The notes: generated from the sequence alone by a model not told the origin. A DNA stretch of 64,000 nucleotides from Sulfitobacter aestuariivivens (GCF_014763045.1 NZ_JACTAG010000004.1:29461-93460), one strand, 5' to 3'. Positions 34,982 through 44,958 are shown, numbered from the stretch's first letter. Numbers and translations: made by a program.

Positions 34982-37336
34982 TTAGACAATTCCCCAAAGT
35001 TGGCCTTCTTCGTATCGATCAAGAAGATCACCCGACAAATCAAGCGACGCGATCGGACTGCCGGCATCCTCCGGCAGACCCATATGAAGCTCAAGCGTCT
35101 CAATGCTTTGCGTCGTCAACAGACTGCCATCAGCGAAAGACAGCGTGACCGAGTTGCCGACAATTTGTTGCGAGACGCTGTCGATGGGGGATTGAAGAAA
35201 GACCAACAACGTATCCAGCCCGCTGCCCCCGTCATAGGTGTCCGTGGTGCCACCGGCACCGCCCCACAGGGCTTCTTCGAAGAAGATGAAGATGTCATCG
35301 CCTTCATTACCAAGGGCCACATCATCGCCAAGACCGCCGATCAGAATATCCGACCCCAGCCCCCCGGACAGCAGATCAGCCCCGCCGCTCCCGGCAAGCA
35401 GGTCACTGCCATCCCCGCCTTCAAGACTGTCACTCCCCGAACCGCCAATCAGCAGGTCGGATCCATCCTGCCCCAGCAAGGTGTCATTACCAACACCGCC
35501 AAGCACAACATCATCCCCCCCGCCAAGCGTGACCAGGTCATTGCCCGAAGCGGCAACAACGAAGTCGTCGGCCGCAGACAAATTATAGATGTCCGCGCCC
35601 GCAGTCCCGAATGTTTCGTCGGTCGAAAGGCTTTCGGCTGAGAACACGGCCAGCATGTCATGCAGCGCGCCTGACGGGTGGATTTCGTCAAAGAACAGGA
35701 TCTGCTCGGGTCGATATGCCGTCGCAACCGGGTTCACGTCGAATACCGGTTCAATCACCCCTGGCGAGGTTTCAATCCACGTTGGATCGCCCGAGAACCC
35801 GTACAGATAAGGACCGCTGTAAAGAAAGCCGTAGGTCTGCATGTCAGACAGTATATCCACCGACATGACATCCAGCCTGACGACCTCCGTCTCTATGCCG
35901 TCAGCATTAAGACGGATTGCAGCGTTGGTGATCTCTTCGTTGACTGAATCAATCAAATCTCGCGCGACCGGGCGTTCGAGCCAGTTTAGATCGCCATAGC
36001 CAACAAAGAACTCCGCCACCGGCAAGGCGTAAAGCGCGATCCCCGCGACATTGAAATCGGCCAGTCTGCGCGCCTGCAATTCGATCTCGTTACCGACATC
36101 CTCTGCAAAATCGTTCACGCCGCCAAGGATAATATTGAAGAAACCGGTATCAAACTCGCCCAGATCATTTGCACCAATATTCAAAACTGCAAGCGTCCCT
36201 TCGGGCGCGCCTGTCGGGTTGTCATCAATATAGCGATCCACCTGCGCGGCCAGATTGATGTCAAAGTCGCCGAACTCGGCCAACGCCTGTGTCTCGTTCT
36301 CAACAATTGAGAAAGTGCCGGTACCCCCGCCAAAGGTCGTGTACGTCAGGGCGGTGTATTCAGCGATGTAGGCACCGCCCAGATTGCTGCCAAGCGCCTG
36401 AGCACCACCGATGGCATAATTGTCATAGCTTGCGTCTAAATCAAGCAGGACCGCCATGGTATCGGCATAGGCTGTGCCATCGGTGAAAGCTTCGGTATCA
36501 TAGGGTCTGACTGTTCCGTCCCCTACGTATTGAAAGGGCACGCCATACTCTTCCAGCAGGAACGCGCCCGCCAAATCTGAAAAGTTTCCGTTGTCGCTCA
36601 GACTGTCACCAAAGATCACCAGATTGCTAAACGGCGTGGGCGCCACGGTGTCGTCCACATCGTCCACCGTGACAGTGATCAGTTGTTGGACAAGATGGCC
36701 GTCATATTCAAGTTCGACGGTCACACTATAGGTGTTGTCCGCAGACTGGCCGATGGGCATCTCGTAATCGGGTGGCGCAATGAACGATAGCGCCCCGGTA
36801 TCGGGATCGATCGCAAACAATGCACCGTCCTGGGTGTCAGCCAAAGACCATCTGACAGGCTGCGTTGCACCAAGTGACGCCACAGCATCGGTATTTTCAT
36901 CAACCGAGAATGCCGACGGACCGGAATAGGCTGGCACCGCGGAATCACGAAGGTCATTGGTGACCGTCACGGAGACCTGTTGTGTCGTTGTGTTTCCGGC
37001 CTCATCGGCGACCTGAAGCGTCACGACATAAACATTGTTGCCGTCAGCGTCTGTCGGGCTCTCGAAATCCGGTGGACTATTGAAGGCCAGCACGCCGGTA
37101 TCTGGATTGATAGAGAATAATGCGTCGTCGTCGGACCCGACCAAGGACCAAATCGCAGTATCATCGTCAGTTTCAAAGTCGAAACCGGTTCCAGCCGTCT
37201 GATTTTCGGCAATGGCAAGTGTTGAGGACCCAATCAGGCTGGGCGCGGTGGTGTCTTTCTTACCGCCCTTGCCGCCGCCGCCACCGTTCCCGCCGCCACC
37301 ATCTCCTCCGCCCGGTTTGTCCTTCTTCGGTGGCAT
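34982..37336 (-). CDS. Secreted SGNH/GDSL hydrolase with cadherin-like and RTX repeats
   Basis: 784 residues. Gly/Lys-rich N-end (1-30), two cadherin-like units (about 33-127 and 135-226, each with FSINPDTGVL- or FAIDPDTGAL-type motifs), then an SGNH hydrolase with GDSL (243-246), GAND (388-391) and the catalytic DEIH (550-553). A run of RTX nonapeptides (about 595-685, GG.G.D.L) follows, then a C-terminal tail as used by type I secretion. There is no N-terminal signal peptide, which agrees with that route. Probably a calcium-dependent extracellular esterase or lipase. No type I secretion genes lie within the window. Confidence 0.85.
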   Translation of the reverse strand: MPPKKDKPGGGDGGGGNGGGGGKGGKKDTTAPSLIGSSTLAIAENQTAGTGFDFETDDDTAIWSLVGSDDDALFSINPDTGVLAFNSPPDFESPTDADGNNVYVVTLQVADEAGNTTTQQVSVTVTNDLRDSAVPAYSGPSAFSVDENTDAVASLGATQPVRWSLADTQDGALFAIDPDTGALSFIAPPDYEMPIGQSADNTYSVTVELEYDGHLVQQLITVTVDDVDDTVAPTPFSNLVIFGDSLSDNGNFSDLAGAFLLEEYGVPFQYVGDGTVRPYDTEAFTDGTAYADTMAVLLDLDASYDNYAIGGAQALGSNLGGAYIAEYTALTYTTFGGGTGTFSIVENETQALAEFGDFDINLAAQVDRYIDDNPTGAPEGTLAVLNIGANDLGEFDTGFFNIILGGVNDFAEDVGNEIELQARRLADFNVAGIALYALPVAEFFVGYGDLNWLERPVARDLIDSVNEEITNAAIRLNADGIETEVVRLDVMSVDILSDMQTYGFLYSGPYLYGFSGDPTWIETSPGVIEPVFDVNPVATAYRPEQILFFDEIHPSGALHDMLAVFSAESLSTDETFGTAGADIYNLSAADDFVVAASGNDLVTLGGGDDVVLGGVGNDTLLGQDGSDLLIGGSGSDSLEGGDGSDLLAGSGGADLLSGGLGSDILIGGLGDDVALGNEGDDIFIFFEEALWGGAGGTTDTYDGGSGLDTLLVFLQSPIDSVSQQIVGNSVTLSFADGSLLTTQSIETLELHMGLPEDAGSPIASLDLSGDLLDRYEEGQLWGIV

Positions 37337-37580
37337 GCTGTTTCCTCCTCAGGGCTGGCTTCTGTGACAACCCTACCCGCGATACGTGTCCCCCGTCAAA
37401 CGTCTGGCAGCATGAGTGCGGCATTCGGATAGCATCCCGACAGGGCTTTTTGGGTGCTGCATTCGTCGATGGACCAAAGGTCTGCGAATTGGGATCAGAC
37501 CACCGCCATCTGCACTGAATTTGAGTTGCGCAGCCACCAGATTATTCGGATGAATTCTTGGGCTGCCCCGGCAAAGGATT

Positions 37581-38357
37581 TCAGGTCTGACAACGCGGGC
37601 AATGATACAGTGTGCGTCCGCTCAGTTGCGATTTCACGATCTGCCCGTCGCAGCGCGGACAGATGTCTTTACCAAAGATATTGGTTCGTTCGCGCACCTC
37701 ACGTTTCGGGCTTGGGGTCTCGCTGTTGGTGATGATCGCGCCGGTCGCCACGCCGATCTGCAAAAGCGCGCGCATGTCGTCCCAAAGCGCGCGCAGTTGC
37801 GTTTCAGACAGGTTCTTGCCCGGCGTCATTGGATCGAGCCCGCGCAGCCAGAGTATCTCGGCGCGATAGATATTGCCGATGCCTGAAATGACCTTTTGGT
37901 CCATCAGCAAGCGTGCGATCGGTGCCCGGCTCTTTCGGATCGCCGCGATTGCGCGGTCCGGATCGGGGTCGGCGGCCAAAAGATCGGGGCCATACCTGTG
38001 ACGAAATCCGTCCAGCGCATCATTGGGGATCAATTCACAAGTATTCGGACCGATGATATCAATTAACGCACGCCCGGTTTCGATCCTCAGACGGGTCACA
38101 TCACGTGGCGCGGACGCAGGCTGCGCGCCGGTGACAAAATAGCCTCCCAGCCCAAGATGCAGATGCAGTGTCTGCTGCACATCAAAATGATAAAGCAGAT
38201 GCTTTCCCAACGCTTCGGTGCCCAGACACAGGGCGCCGTCGATAAGTGCCGCCCCGTCGGCGAACCGACCCTGTGGCGACACGGCGGAAACCCGATGACC
38301 GGCAATAAGCGCCCCGTGATCCTGTGCCGCACGATGTATGGTATGACCTTCCGGCAC
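37581..38357 (-). CDS. Fpg/Nei-family DNA glycosylase (endonuclease VIII-like)
   Basis: 258 residues. The frame is open to 38381, but the enzyme must start M-P-E, because Pro2 is the nucleophile. The GTG at 38357, with TAAGGAG before it, gives MPEGHTIHRAA. Helix-two-turn-helix ISGIGNIYRAEILW and a C-terminal zinc finger CPRC...CPRC are present. It removes oxidised bases and cuts the strand. MPEGHTIH is usual in the Nei2-like branch rather than MutM. Confidence 0.9.
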   Translation of the reverse strand: MPEGHTIHRAAQDHGALIAGHRVSAVSPQGRFADGAALIDGALCLGTEALGKHLLYHFDVQQTLHLHLGLGGYFVTGAQPASAPRDVTRLRIETGRALIDIIGPNTCELIPNDALDGFRHRYGPDLLAADPDPDRAIAAIRKSRAPIARLLMDQKVISGIGNIYRAEILWLRGLDPMTPGKNLSETQLRALWDDMRALLQIGVATGAIITNSETPSPKREVRERTNIFGKDICPRCDGQIVKSQLSGRTLYHCPRCQT

Positions 38358-38468
38358 GATATTCTCCTTAGCGCTAAGCAAATAGATGTGCCAACTGCGC
38401 CCGATGGCCAGCCTGCGTTGACAAATTTAGGCCCTCTGGCAAGTTGAGACCCAACCGGAGGAGATGCC

Positions 38469-39143
38469 ATGGCCCAAGACGGCTTTACCCAGTTGATCGA
38501 TGACAGCAACGCGTTCTTTGCCCAGCTCAAGCAAAACAACACCAAAGACTGGTTCAACCCGCGCAAGGACCACTACAACGCCAATATCAAGAAACCGGCA
38601 GAATTCCTCGCGGATCTATTGGCTGAGGATTTCAGCCGCATCGCAGGGACGACATTTCAGCCAAAGCTGTTCAGGATTTACCGCGATGTGCGGTTCTCCA
38701 AGGACAAGACGCCATTGAATGCGCATCTGCATATGATGTGGCGACAGCCGGGCGATAATCCGTTTGCGCCGGTGTTTTTCTTTGGTTCAGAACCGGGGAT
38801 TATGACAGCCGGTTTCGGGATCATGGGGCTCAAGGGCGAAACCCTGGCTCGGTTTCGCGCATTCATCGATCGTCATGGCAGCGACCTTGAAGAGGCTGTG
38901 CGGCGAACGGAAATGGACTGGTCTGATTGGGGCCCGCCGCCCCTGAAACGAGTCCCGGCCCCCTACGACACTGCTCATCCGCGCGCGGAACTCCTGAAGA
39001 AAAAGGGGATGACCATCAGCACCAGAATGGAGGATAGCTGGCGCGATGAAAATGGGGGGCTGGTTGCGGCAATCCGGGATCAGTTCGAGAAAACTCTGCC
39101 GGTGCAGCGTTTGATCCGCGACCATCTGTCAGTGGACGCATAA
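38469..39143 (+). CDS. DUF2461 (TIGR02453) family protein
   Basis: 224 residues, start preceded by CCGGAGGAG. Conserved family stretches: LKQNNTKDWFNPRKDHY, RIYRDVRFSKDKTPLNAH, and PRAELLKKKGM near the C-end. Widespread cytosolic family of unknown biochemical role. It lies convergent to the sirtuin gene (9 bases between the stops). Confidence 0.85.
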   Translation: MAQDGFTQLIDDSNAFFAQLKQNNTKDWFNPRKDHYNANIKKPAEFLADLLAEDFSRIAGTTFQPKLFRIYRDVRFSKDKTPLNAHLHMMWRQPGDNPFAPVFFFGSEPGIMTAGFGIMGLKGETLARFRAFIDRHGSDLEEAVRRTEMDWSDWGPPPLKRVPAPYDTAHPRAELLKKKGMTISTRMEDSWRDENGGLVAAIRDQFEKTLPVQRLIRDHLSVDA

Positions 39144-39152
39144 CGTCTCGTT

Positions 39153-39848
39153 TCAACTATCTGACAGGATCTCGGACACCCACTGTGGCACCGTTTGCCC
39201 TGCCGGGCCGATGCGGTGTTCTGCAAACTGACTGCCAACCATCGAACGCTCAAGATTGAATTCGAGCGTATGCGCGCCCGCGCGGCGCGCTTCTGCGACA
39301 AACCCCGCCGCTGGATAGACATTGCCCGATGTGCCAATGGCCGCAAATACATCCGCCTGCGACAGGTGATCGAATAGCACGTCCATCTCGTAAGGCATCT
39401 CTCCAAACCAGACGATGTCGGGCCGCGCCTCAGACGCCACGCATTTGGGGCATTCGTCACCGGGTGCCATTACCATGGGTGCATCCCAGCGATGCCCGCA
39501 GGCGGCGCACAAAGCTGATTTCAGCTCTCCGTGCATGTGGAAAACTGCTTTTGACCCCCCGCGTTCATGCAAATCGTCGACATTCTGCGTGATCACGATG
39601 ACCTCGCCGTCATGGTCGGACTCAAGCCGTGCCAACGCTTTGTGGGCTGGGTTTGGGTGCACGTCGGGCAACTGCGCGCGTCGGGCGTTGTAAAAGTTCA
39701 CAACAAGTTCGGGATCGCGCTGGAACCCTTCCGGCGTGGCCACATCTTCGACGCGGTGCTGCGCCCACAGGCCGTCTTCTGCGCGAAAGGTTTCTATGCC
39801 GCTTTCTGCGGATATACCGGCCCCGGTCAGGATAACGATCTTGGTCAT
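39153..39848 (-). CDS. cobB: NAD-dependent protein deacylase, sirtuin (CobB-like)
   Basis: 231 residues. NAD-binding GAGISAESGIETFR near the N-end, TQNVDDLHERGG, catalytic His in VFHMHGELK, zinc site CAACG...CPKC and late motif GTSGNVYPAAGF. It removes acyl groups from lysines in the cytosol. Standalone gene; a short gap of about 120 bases separates it from the divergent MFS gene. Confidence 0.93.
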   Translation of the reverse strand: MTKIVILTGAGISAESGIETFRAEDGLWAQHRVEDVATPEGFQRDPELVVNFYNARRAQLPDVHPNPAHKALARLESDHDGEVIVITQNVDDLHERGGSKAVFHMHGELKSALCAACGHRWDAPMVMAPGDECPKCVASEARPDIVWFGEMPYEMDVLFDHLSQADVFAAIGTSGNVYPAAGFVAEARRAGAHTLEFNLERSMVGSQFAEHRIGPAGQTVPQWVSEILSDS

Positions 39849-39967
39849 GGATGTTCCTTTTTTCGGGGCATTTTGCGGGGATCGGATAGGGGCTGCAAGG
39901 GGGCTTGCAGGTTTGGCGTCTGCGGCAGAGGATGCAGAAAATCGCAGACCTCTGAAAGGAGCGCCAG

Positions 39968-41212
39968 ATGTCGGCCACCGTGCTTATTCGCGGCAATCGC
40001 AACTTTCGCCTGATCCTTTCGGCCAGTGCCGCGTCGAACCTTGGGGATGGTATCGCGCTGGTGGCGGTGCCATGGCTGGCTACGTTGCTGACCCGTGATC
40101 CGTTGCTTATTTCGCTGGTGGCGACGGCGGCAAGCCTGCCGTGGTTGTTGTTTGCCCTGCCCGCAGGCGTTTGGATCGACAACGGGGATCGCCGTCAGTT
40201 GATGCTGCGCGCCGATATCGCGCGCATTGGCCTGACACTGTGTATCGTCGGGCTGATCTTTTCGGCACACCCACTGGGCGAGGGCCATTCTGCGATGCCC
40301 ATTATTGCGCTTGCCCTGATTGCGTTTTTGGTCGGCTGCGCAGAGGTGATCCGGGACAATGCGGCGCAGACCATTCTGCCCGCTCTTGTCAAAACGGACC
40401 AGCTTGAGCAGGCCAATGGCCAGATCTGGAGCGCAGAACAGGTGATGGGGCAGTTCATCGGACCGCCACTGGCCGGGGTGTTGATTGCCGCAGGCGTGGT
40501 GTTGCCGTTCGGCGTGAACGGATTCGCCTTTGCCATGTCTGCGCTGCTGATCTGGCTGATCGTCCTGCCGCCGCGCGCGCAGACGGTCAAGCAAACTTTT
40601 TGGCCCGCCTTTATCGAAGGTCTTACATGGATGCGCGGTAGTGGCATTATCCTGCAGCTGGCGTTGATGCTGGGGGTGATCAATCTCGTTTTTACCGGCA
40701 CAATGACCATTCTGGTGCTCTATGCGCAGGAAAATCTTGCGCTTTCCCCGTCGGGCTATGGCTTGCTGCTGACCTGTGGCGCGGCTGGCGGCGTGTTCGG
40801 CGGGCTGCTGGCCCCCAAGGTCGCCAAGCAGCTGGGCATGCGGCAAAGTCTGTTGCTGGCAATGGTTGGGTTTGTTCTTTTCAATCTGGTTCTGGGCCTC
40901 GTTGCCAACGTGCTGGTGGCGGCAGCGGTGCTGTTCGTCGAGGCGTTTATCGCAATGTTGTGGAATGTCGTCACGGTCAGCTATCGCCAGCGGGTCATCC
41001 CGGAAGTGCTGCTGGGGCGGGTCAATTCGGCCTATCGGTTCTTTGGCTGGGGGGCGATGCCCTTTGGCGCATTGGGCGCAGGCGCATTGGTCAGCTATAC
41101 CGAAGGGCCTCTGGGGCGTGGAACGGCATTGCATATGCCCTATCTGGTTGGGGCAGGGATTTGCGCAGTCTTGCTGGCCTATGGTTGGCGAAGGCTGCAT
41201 TTTGACACCTAA
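39968..41212 (+). CDS. Major facilitator superfamily exporter (EntS-like)
   Basis: 414 residues, about twelve hydrophobic segments. The MFS loop motif between spans 2 and 3 is seen as PAGVWIDNGDRRQLM. The IRDNAAQTILPALV stretch and the overall layout resemble the EntS/MFS_3 branch of drug or siderophore exporters. No biosynthetic genes nearby reveal a substrate. Confidence 0.83.
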   Translation: MSATVLIRGNRNFRLILSASAASNLGDGIALVAVPWLATLLTRDPLLISLVATAASLPWLLFALPAGVWIDNGDRRQLMLRADIARIGLTLCIVGLIFSAHPLGEGHSAMPIIALALIAFLVGCAEVIRDNAAQTILPALVKTDQLEQANGQIWSAEQVMGQFIGPPLAGVLIAAGVVLPFGVNGFAFAMSALLIWLIVLPPRAQTVKQTFWPAFIEGLTWMRGSGIILQLALMLGVINLVFTGTMTILVLYAQENLALSPSGYGLLLTCGAAGGVFGGLLAPKVAKQLGMRQSLLLAMVGFVLFNLVLGLVANVLVAAAVLFVEAFIAMLWNVVTVSYRQRVIPEVLLGRVNSAYRFFGWGAMPFGALGAGALVSYTEGPLGRGTALHMPYLVGAGICAVLLAYGWRRLHFDT

Positions 41213-41342
41213 AGCTGATGCACTGGCGCACTCCTTGGGGTCAGCAGGAGGCGCAGAGGCTGTTTAGCCCTTGAAAACCGCTACAAATGCGCTCATTTAA
41301 GCGGCGTCCCCATCTGAGGGGGCGTGCAAATCAGGAGAGACC

Positions 41343-41561
41343 ATGGCCAAGGAAGATATTCTCGAATTCCCCGGTGTCGTGAAGGAACTTCTGCCAAACG
41401 CGACATTTCGGGTCGAACTTGAGAACGGCCATGAGATCATCGCGCATACGGCAGGCAAGATGCGCAAGAATCGCATCCGTGTTCTGGCAGGCGACAAGGT
41501 GCAGGTGGAAATGACGCCGTATGATCTGACCAAGGGTCGGATCAACTACCGCTTCAAGTAG
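41343..41561 (+). CDS. infA: Translation initiation factor IF-1
   Basis: 72 residues, full length: [20 protein letters not shown]1/OB fold, ending KGRINYRFK. Binds the 30S A site with IF-2 and IF-3. AGGAGA lies before the ATG. The following genes maf, rng and yacG are its usual alphaproteobacterial neighbours. Confidence 0.98.
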   Translation: MAKEDILEFPGVVKELLPNATFRVELENGHEIIAHTAGKMRKNRIRVLAGDKVQVEMTPYDLTKGRINYRFK

Positions 41562-41568
41562 GCCGTAG

Positions 41569-41589
41569 GGTGCGCATGTGCTGCGCACC
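41569..41589 (+). terminator. Hairpin after infA
   Basis: Perfect 8-bp arms GGTGCGCA (41569-41576) and TGCGCACC (41582-41589) with a 5-base loop, then TATATTG rather than a clean T-run. Possibly a partial terminator or processing site between infA and maf. Confidence 0.4.
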
Positions 41590-41636
41590 TATATTGCCCG
41601 GCGTAGCAACTGCGCCCCCTACAGGTATGACCTGCA

Positions 41637-42227
41637 GTGTCTGATACCCCCAAGTTTATCCTCGGTTCCGGCTCGCCCCGCCGCCGCGAGCTTCTGGCGC
41701 AAATTGGCGTTGTGGCCGACGACATCCGCGCGCCGGATATCGACGAAACACCGCTGAAAAACGAGCTGCCACGCCCTTATTGTACCCGCATCACCACCAC
41801 CAAGGCCGCTGCAGTGCAGGCGCAGGCGAATGATATCGTCCTGTGTGCCGATACTACGGTGTCGCTAGGCCGCCGTATTCTGGGCAAACCTGTAGATGCC
41901 GACGAAGCAACGGCGTTTCTCAGATTGCTTTCCGGGCGTCGTCACAAGGTGATCACGGCCGTGGCGGTCAAACGCGGTGACAAGATGTGGCAGCGCGATG
42001 TGCAAAGCACGGTGCGCGTGAAGGCGCTTTCAGAGACCGAGATCGCCGCCTACATCGCCACCAACGACTGGCAGGGCAAGGCGGGTGGCTATGCCATTCA
42101 AGGGCCTGCCGGTGCCTTCATCCCCTGGATTAGCGGCTCCTTCTCGGCCATCGTCGGATTGCCGTTGTCTGAGACGGCAGGCCTTTTGCAGGCTGCCGGT
42201 TATCCTCTTTACAAGGATCACACATGA
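41637..42227 (+). CDS. maf: Maf-like nucleoside triphosphate pyrophosphatase
   Basis: 196 residues from a GTG at 41637. Starts [19 protein letters not shown] with the Maf GS.SPRR loop; ADTTVSLG and [16 protein letters not shown] are also present. It hydrolyses non-canonical or methylated nucleotides to monophosphates. Its stop overlaps the rng start (ATGA). Confidence 0.92.
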   Translation: MSDTPKFILGSGSPRRRELLAQIGVVADDIRAPDIDETPLKNELPRPYCTRITTTKAAAVQAQANDIVLCADTTVSLGRRILGKPVDADEATAFLRLLSGRRHKVITAVAVKRGDKMWQRDVQSTVRVKALSETEIAAYIATNDWQGKAGGYAIQGPAGAFIPWISGSFSAIVGLPLSETAGLLQAAGYPLYKDHT

Positions 42228-43246
42228 AGGGCCGCACCATCATTCTTGATCATCTCAGCGATGTCGAAGCCGCCGCCTTGATGGTAGACGGCAAGCTCGA
42301 TGATCTGCTGGTCGACAGCCACGCCCCGCGCCCGGGCACGATTTATCGCGCCATCGCGGACAGACCCGTGAAAGGGCAGGGCGGCATGTTCCTCAAAACC
42401 CCGGACGGCAGTGCTTTTCTGCGTCAGATCAAAGGGCTGGCCCCCGGGCAGGCGATCCTCGTTCAGGTCACGGGCCATGCTGAACCGGGCAAGGCGATCC
42501 CTGTCACCGCCAAGCTGTTGTTCAAAAGCCGGTATGCCATCTTGACCCCGGATGCCCCCGGTCTCAACATTTCACGCCGGATCAAGAACGAAGAGACACG
42601 CGATCGCCTGCTCGAAATCGCCCATGAAGAAATGGCGGGGGAGCCTCATGGCCTGATCCTGAGGTCTTCCTGCGCGGGTTCAGCGGAGGAGGACATCTCC
42701 GAAGACATCGTCGCAATGCGCGACCTCGCAACTGCGGTGATGACAGACGAGGGCACGCAGATGGCTATACTTGCCAAAGGCGATGGCCCACACGTGCTGG
42801 CATGGCGCGATTGGACCGACCCGGCCGAGGTGGTCACCCAGGCGGGCAGTTTCGAAAACCACGGCGTGCTGGACGCGCTGCAAGAGGCACAAGGCATCCA
42901 CGTGCCGCTGGGCAGTGGCGCATCAATGTTTGTCGAGCCCACCCGCGCCTTGGTGGCTGTGGATGTGAACACCGGTAGCGACGCCTCTTTGGCTGCGGGG
43001 ATCAAGGCGAACATGGCCTGCGCACGCGCGCTGCCCCGCGCCCTGAGGGTGCGCGGCCTTGGCGGGCAGATCACTCTTGATCTGGCGCCCATGCCCAAGA
43101 AAGACCGGCGCGCCTTCGAAAGCGCTTTGCGTGGGGCGCTGCGCAGTGACGAGGTTGAGACCACCCTGGTCGGCTGGACGCCCCTGGGCCACTATGAATT
43201 GCAACGTAAACGAACCCGCGCGGCGCTGTCGGAGGTGCTGAAATGA
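42224..43246 (+). CDS. rng: Ribonuclease E/G family protein, short form
   Basis: 340 residues, shorter than E. coli RNase G (about 489). The N-end is an OB/S1-like part ([12 protein letters not shown]), then the RNase H-like catalytic half with metal-binding aspartates in VAVDVNTG and [11 protein letters not shown]. The zinc-link and dimer domain of larger relatives is missing. This compact form is common between maf and yacG in this order of bacteria. ATGA overlaps at both ends show a coupled operon. Confidence 0.87.
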   Translation: MKGRTIILDHLSDVEAAALMVDGKLDDLLVDSHAPRPGTIYRAIADRPVKGQGGMFLKTPDGSAFLRQIKGLAPGQAILVQVTGHAEPGKAIPVTAKLLFKSRYAILTPDAPGLNISRRIKNEETRDRLLEIAHEEMAGEPHGLILRSSCAGSAEEDISEDIVAMRDLATAVMTDEGTQMAILAKGDGPHVLAWRDWTDPAEVVTQAGSFENHGVLDALQEAQGIHVPLGSGASMFVEPTRALVAVDVNTGSDASLAAGIKANMACARALPRALRVRGLGGQITLDLAPMPKKDRRAFESALRGALRSDEVETTLVGWTPLGHYELQRKRTRAALSEVLK

Positions 43247-43434
43247 CCTGTCCGATCTGCAACACCGAAACGGTGCAGAAGTACCGCCCCTTCTGCTCGC
43301 GCCGCTGCGCGGACGTGGATCTGGCCAAATGGATGAACGGCACCTACGCCACACCATCGCGCGACCCCGACGACATTGAAGCAGCCATTGAGGCCGCTGA
43401 AAAAGCGACCCCCGCGCCAGAAAAGCCGCATTAG
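43243..43434 (+). CDS. yacG: YacG, DNA gyrase inhibitor / zinc-ribbon protein
   Basis: 63 residues: CPIC...CSRRC zinc ribbon ([18 protein letters not shown]) followed by DLAKWMNGTY and an acidic tail. In E. coli YacG binds GyrB and inhibits gyrase. Its start overlaps the rng stop. About 100 bases with no recognisable feature follow before the tRNA. Confidence 0.92.
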   Translation: MTCPICNTETVQKYRPFCSRRCADVDLAKWMNGTYATPSRDPDDIEAAIEAAEKATPAPEKPH

Positions 43435-43536
43435 CTATCCGTGTTTATTCGTGACACTCCAGCACGCCAAAAACCGCTGGACACCCCAGCGTCTTCGCCC
43501 TAGAACCCGCTCACCCGACCTTTGGTGGTCACCCGT

Positions 43537-43611
43537 GCCCGGGTAGCTCAGGGGTAGAGCAGTGGATTGAAAATCCTCGTGTCGGTGGTTCGATTCCGCC
43601 CCCGGGCACCA
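43537..43611 (+). tRNA. tRNA-Phe (GAA)
   Basis: 75 bases including an encoded CCA. Acceptor GCCCGGG/CCCGGGC, D-arm GCTC/GAGC, anticodon loop TTGAAAA (anticodon GAA), T-arm GGTGG/CCGCC with TTCGATT loop, discriminator A. The anticodon stem (GTGGA/TCCTC) has one U-U mismatch at its second pair. The 3' end is the integration site of the island that follows, and the gene is kept intact on this side. Confidence 0.96.
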
Positions 43612-43614
43612 CTT
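43589..43614 (+). repeat. attL: 3' end of tRNA-Phe plus ACTT
   Basis: TTCGATTCCGCCCCCGGGCA, then CCACTT, matches 63236-63260 except for one G fewer there. These direct repeats of 26 and 25 bases bound the element, as for integrases that use tRNA 3' ends. Confidence 0.88.
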
Positions 43615-43643
43615 CAAAATCCAGTACCGTCCAGAAGCGTCCA

Positions 43644-43659
43644 AGTCATTGTAATGACT
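43644..43659. other. Palindrome between attL and integrase
   Basis: AGTCATTGTAATGACT: perfect 7-base arms around GT. Several GTCCA/GAGTCC words surround it (43629-43684). The region between att and integrase usually holds integrase arm sites and excisionase sites; this assignment is inference. Confidence 0.35.
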
Positions 43660-43755
43660 GTATTCTGAGTCCGGTGGAGTCCAGCGAAAACCAGTGGCAG
43701 CCGAAGTAAAGTGGGGTATAATACGGGGTATGAAAAGTTCGATTCCGATTCTCCC

Positions 43756-44958
43756 ATGGCCCTGACAGACACGGCAATCCGTAACACCCAGCCTCGCGTA
43801 AAACCCTTTAAAATCAGCGACTCACACGGGCTCTACCTTCTCGTGAATCCGAGAGGATCGCGGCTTTGGCGCTTCAAGTACCGTTACAACGGCCGCGAGA
43901 AACTTCTCTCCCTCGGAAGCTACCCGCTAGTAGGCCTGAAACATGCCCGCGAAAAGCGTGACGAAGCCCGCCTTCTTCTGACCGACGGATATGACCCTTC
44001 TGCCGAAAAACAGAAACGCCGAAGACAAGAGTTCCTCGAGCAAGGCATCTCGTTTTCCGAGATTGCGCGGGAATACGTTGAGAAGCTCCGACGCGAGGGC
44101 CGAGCAGCCCAGACCCTCCGAAAACTCGATTGGCTTATCACATTGGCCGAACCACACCTGGGCACATTTGATGTGAAAGAAATTGAGGCGCAAGATGTGC
44201 TCGTGGTCCTCCGCTCCGTCGAAGCTGAGAGCAAGTTTGAAACGGCAACGCGGCTGAGGTCGACTATCGGTGCAATCATCCGTTATGCAATCGCCACCGG
44301 GCGAGCGACCCAGGACCCGACCCTCGCGCTTAAAGGCGCGATAGTTCGCCCGCGCAAGCAGCATCGATCTGCTATTCTGAACAAGCGTGGTTTGGGCGGG
44401 TTGCTGAATTCGATAGATACCTATTCGGGTGAGCCGAAAACAGGCATTGCCCTGCAGCTCCTTGCGTTGCTTGCTCCCCGCCCGGGCGAACTGCGGCTGG
44501 CCAAGTGGGAGGAGTTCGAACTTGAGGACAGGGTTTGGCGAGTGCCAGAAGAGCGCACCAAGATGCGCCGCCCGCACCGTGCGCCTCTCTCACGTCAGGC
44601 GTTGGCCTGCCTGAAAGAACTGGATCTCTACCGGGGAAAAAGCAACCTCCTGTTTCCGTCCGGCCGCAATTGGAGGAAGGCCATTTCAGAAAACACGCTA
44701 AACCAGGCTCTCAGGCGCATGGGATACAATCGCGACGAAATGACAGCACACGGGTTCAGGGCATCGTTTTCAACCCTCGCAAATGAAGCTGGCCAATGGC
44801 AATCGGATGCCATTGAAAGGGCACTCGGACACGTCGAGGGAAATGATGTTCGCAGAGCGTATGCGCGTGGCGAACACTGGGAAGAACGTGTTGAACTATC
44901 CCAGTGGTGGGCCGATGAGCTGGACAGCTACAGGGAGCTGGCCCGGGACGATGTCTGA
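43756..44958 (+). CDS. Tyrosine-type integrase, P4/prophage family
   Basis: 400 residues from the ATG at 43756 (MALTDTAIRN); a GTG at 43711 would add 15 residues but relatives begin near MALT. N-terminal arm-binding DUF4102-type domain (GLYLLVNPRGSRLWRFKYRY, LSLGSYPLVGLKHAREKR), core-binding helices, then the catalytic domain with Arg in LLAPRPGELRLAKW, HGFR, ALGH and the nucleophile Tyr in VRRAYARGEHW. P4-type integrases insert into tRNA 3' ends, which matches its location. Confidence 0.93.
   Translation: MALTDTAIRNTQPRVKPFKISDSHGLYLLVNPRGSRLWRFKYRYNGREKLLSLGSYPLVGLKHAREKRDEARLLLTDGYDPSAEKQKRRRQEFLEQGISFSEIAREYVEKLRREGRAAQTLRKLDWLITLAEPHLGTFDVKEIEAQDVLVVLRSVEAESKFETATRLRSTIGAIIRYAIATGRATQDPTLALKGAIVRPRKQHRSAILNKRGLGGLLNSIDTYSGEPKTGIALQLLALLAPRPGELRLAKWEEFELEDRVWRVPEERTKMRRPHRAPLSRQALACLKELDLYRGKSNLLFPSGRNWRKAISENTLNQALRRMGYNRDEMTAHGFRASFSTLANEAGQWQSDAIERALGHVEGNDVRRAYARGEHWEERVELSQWWADELDSYRELARDDV

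Noticed and set aside
34859..35641. 260-residue plus-strand frame opposite the RTX gene
   Set aside because: It mirrors the repetitive RTX-coding DNA, gives a low-complexity product, and the minus-strand protein has clear domains.
39845..41200. 451-residue minus-strand frame opposite the MFS gene
   Set aside because: The plus-strand product is a clear 12-span transporter; the minus product is Gln/His-rich with no family features.
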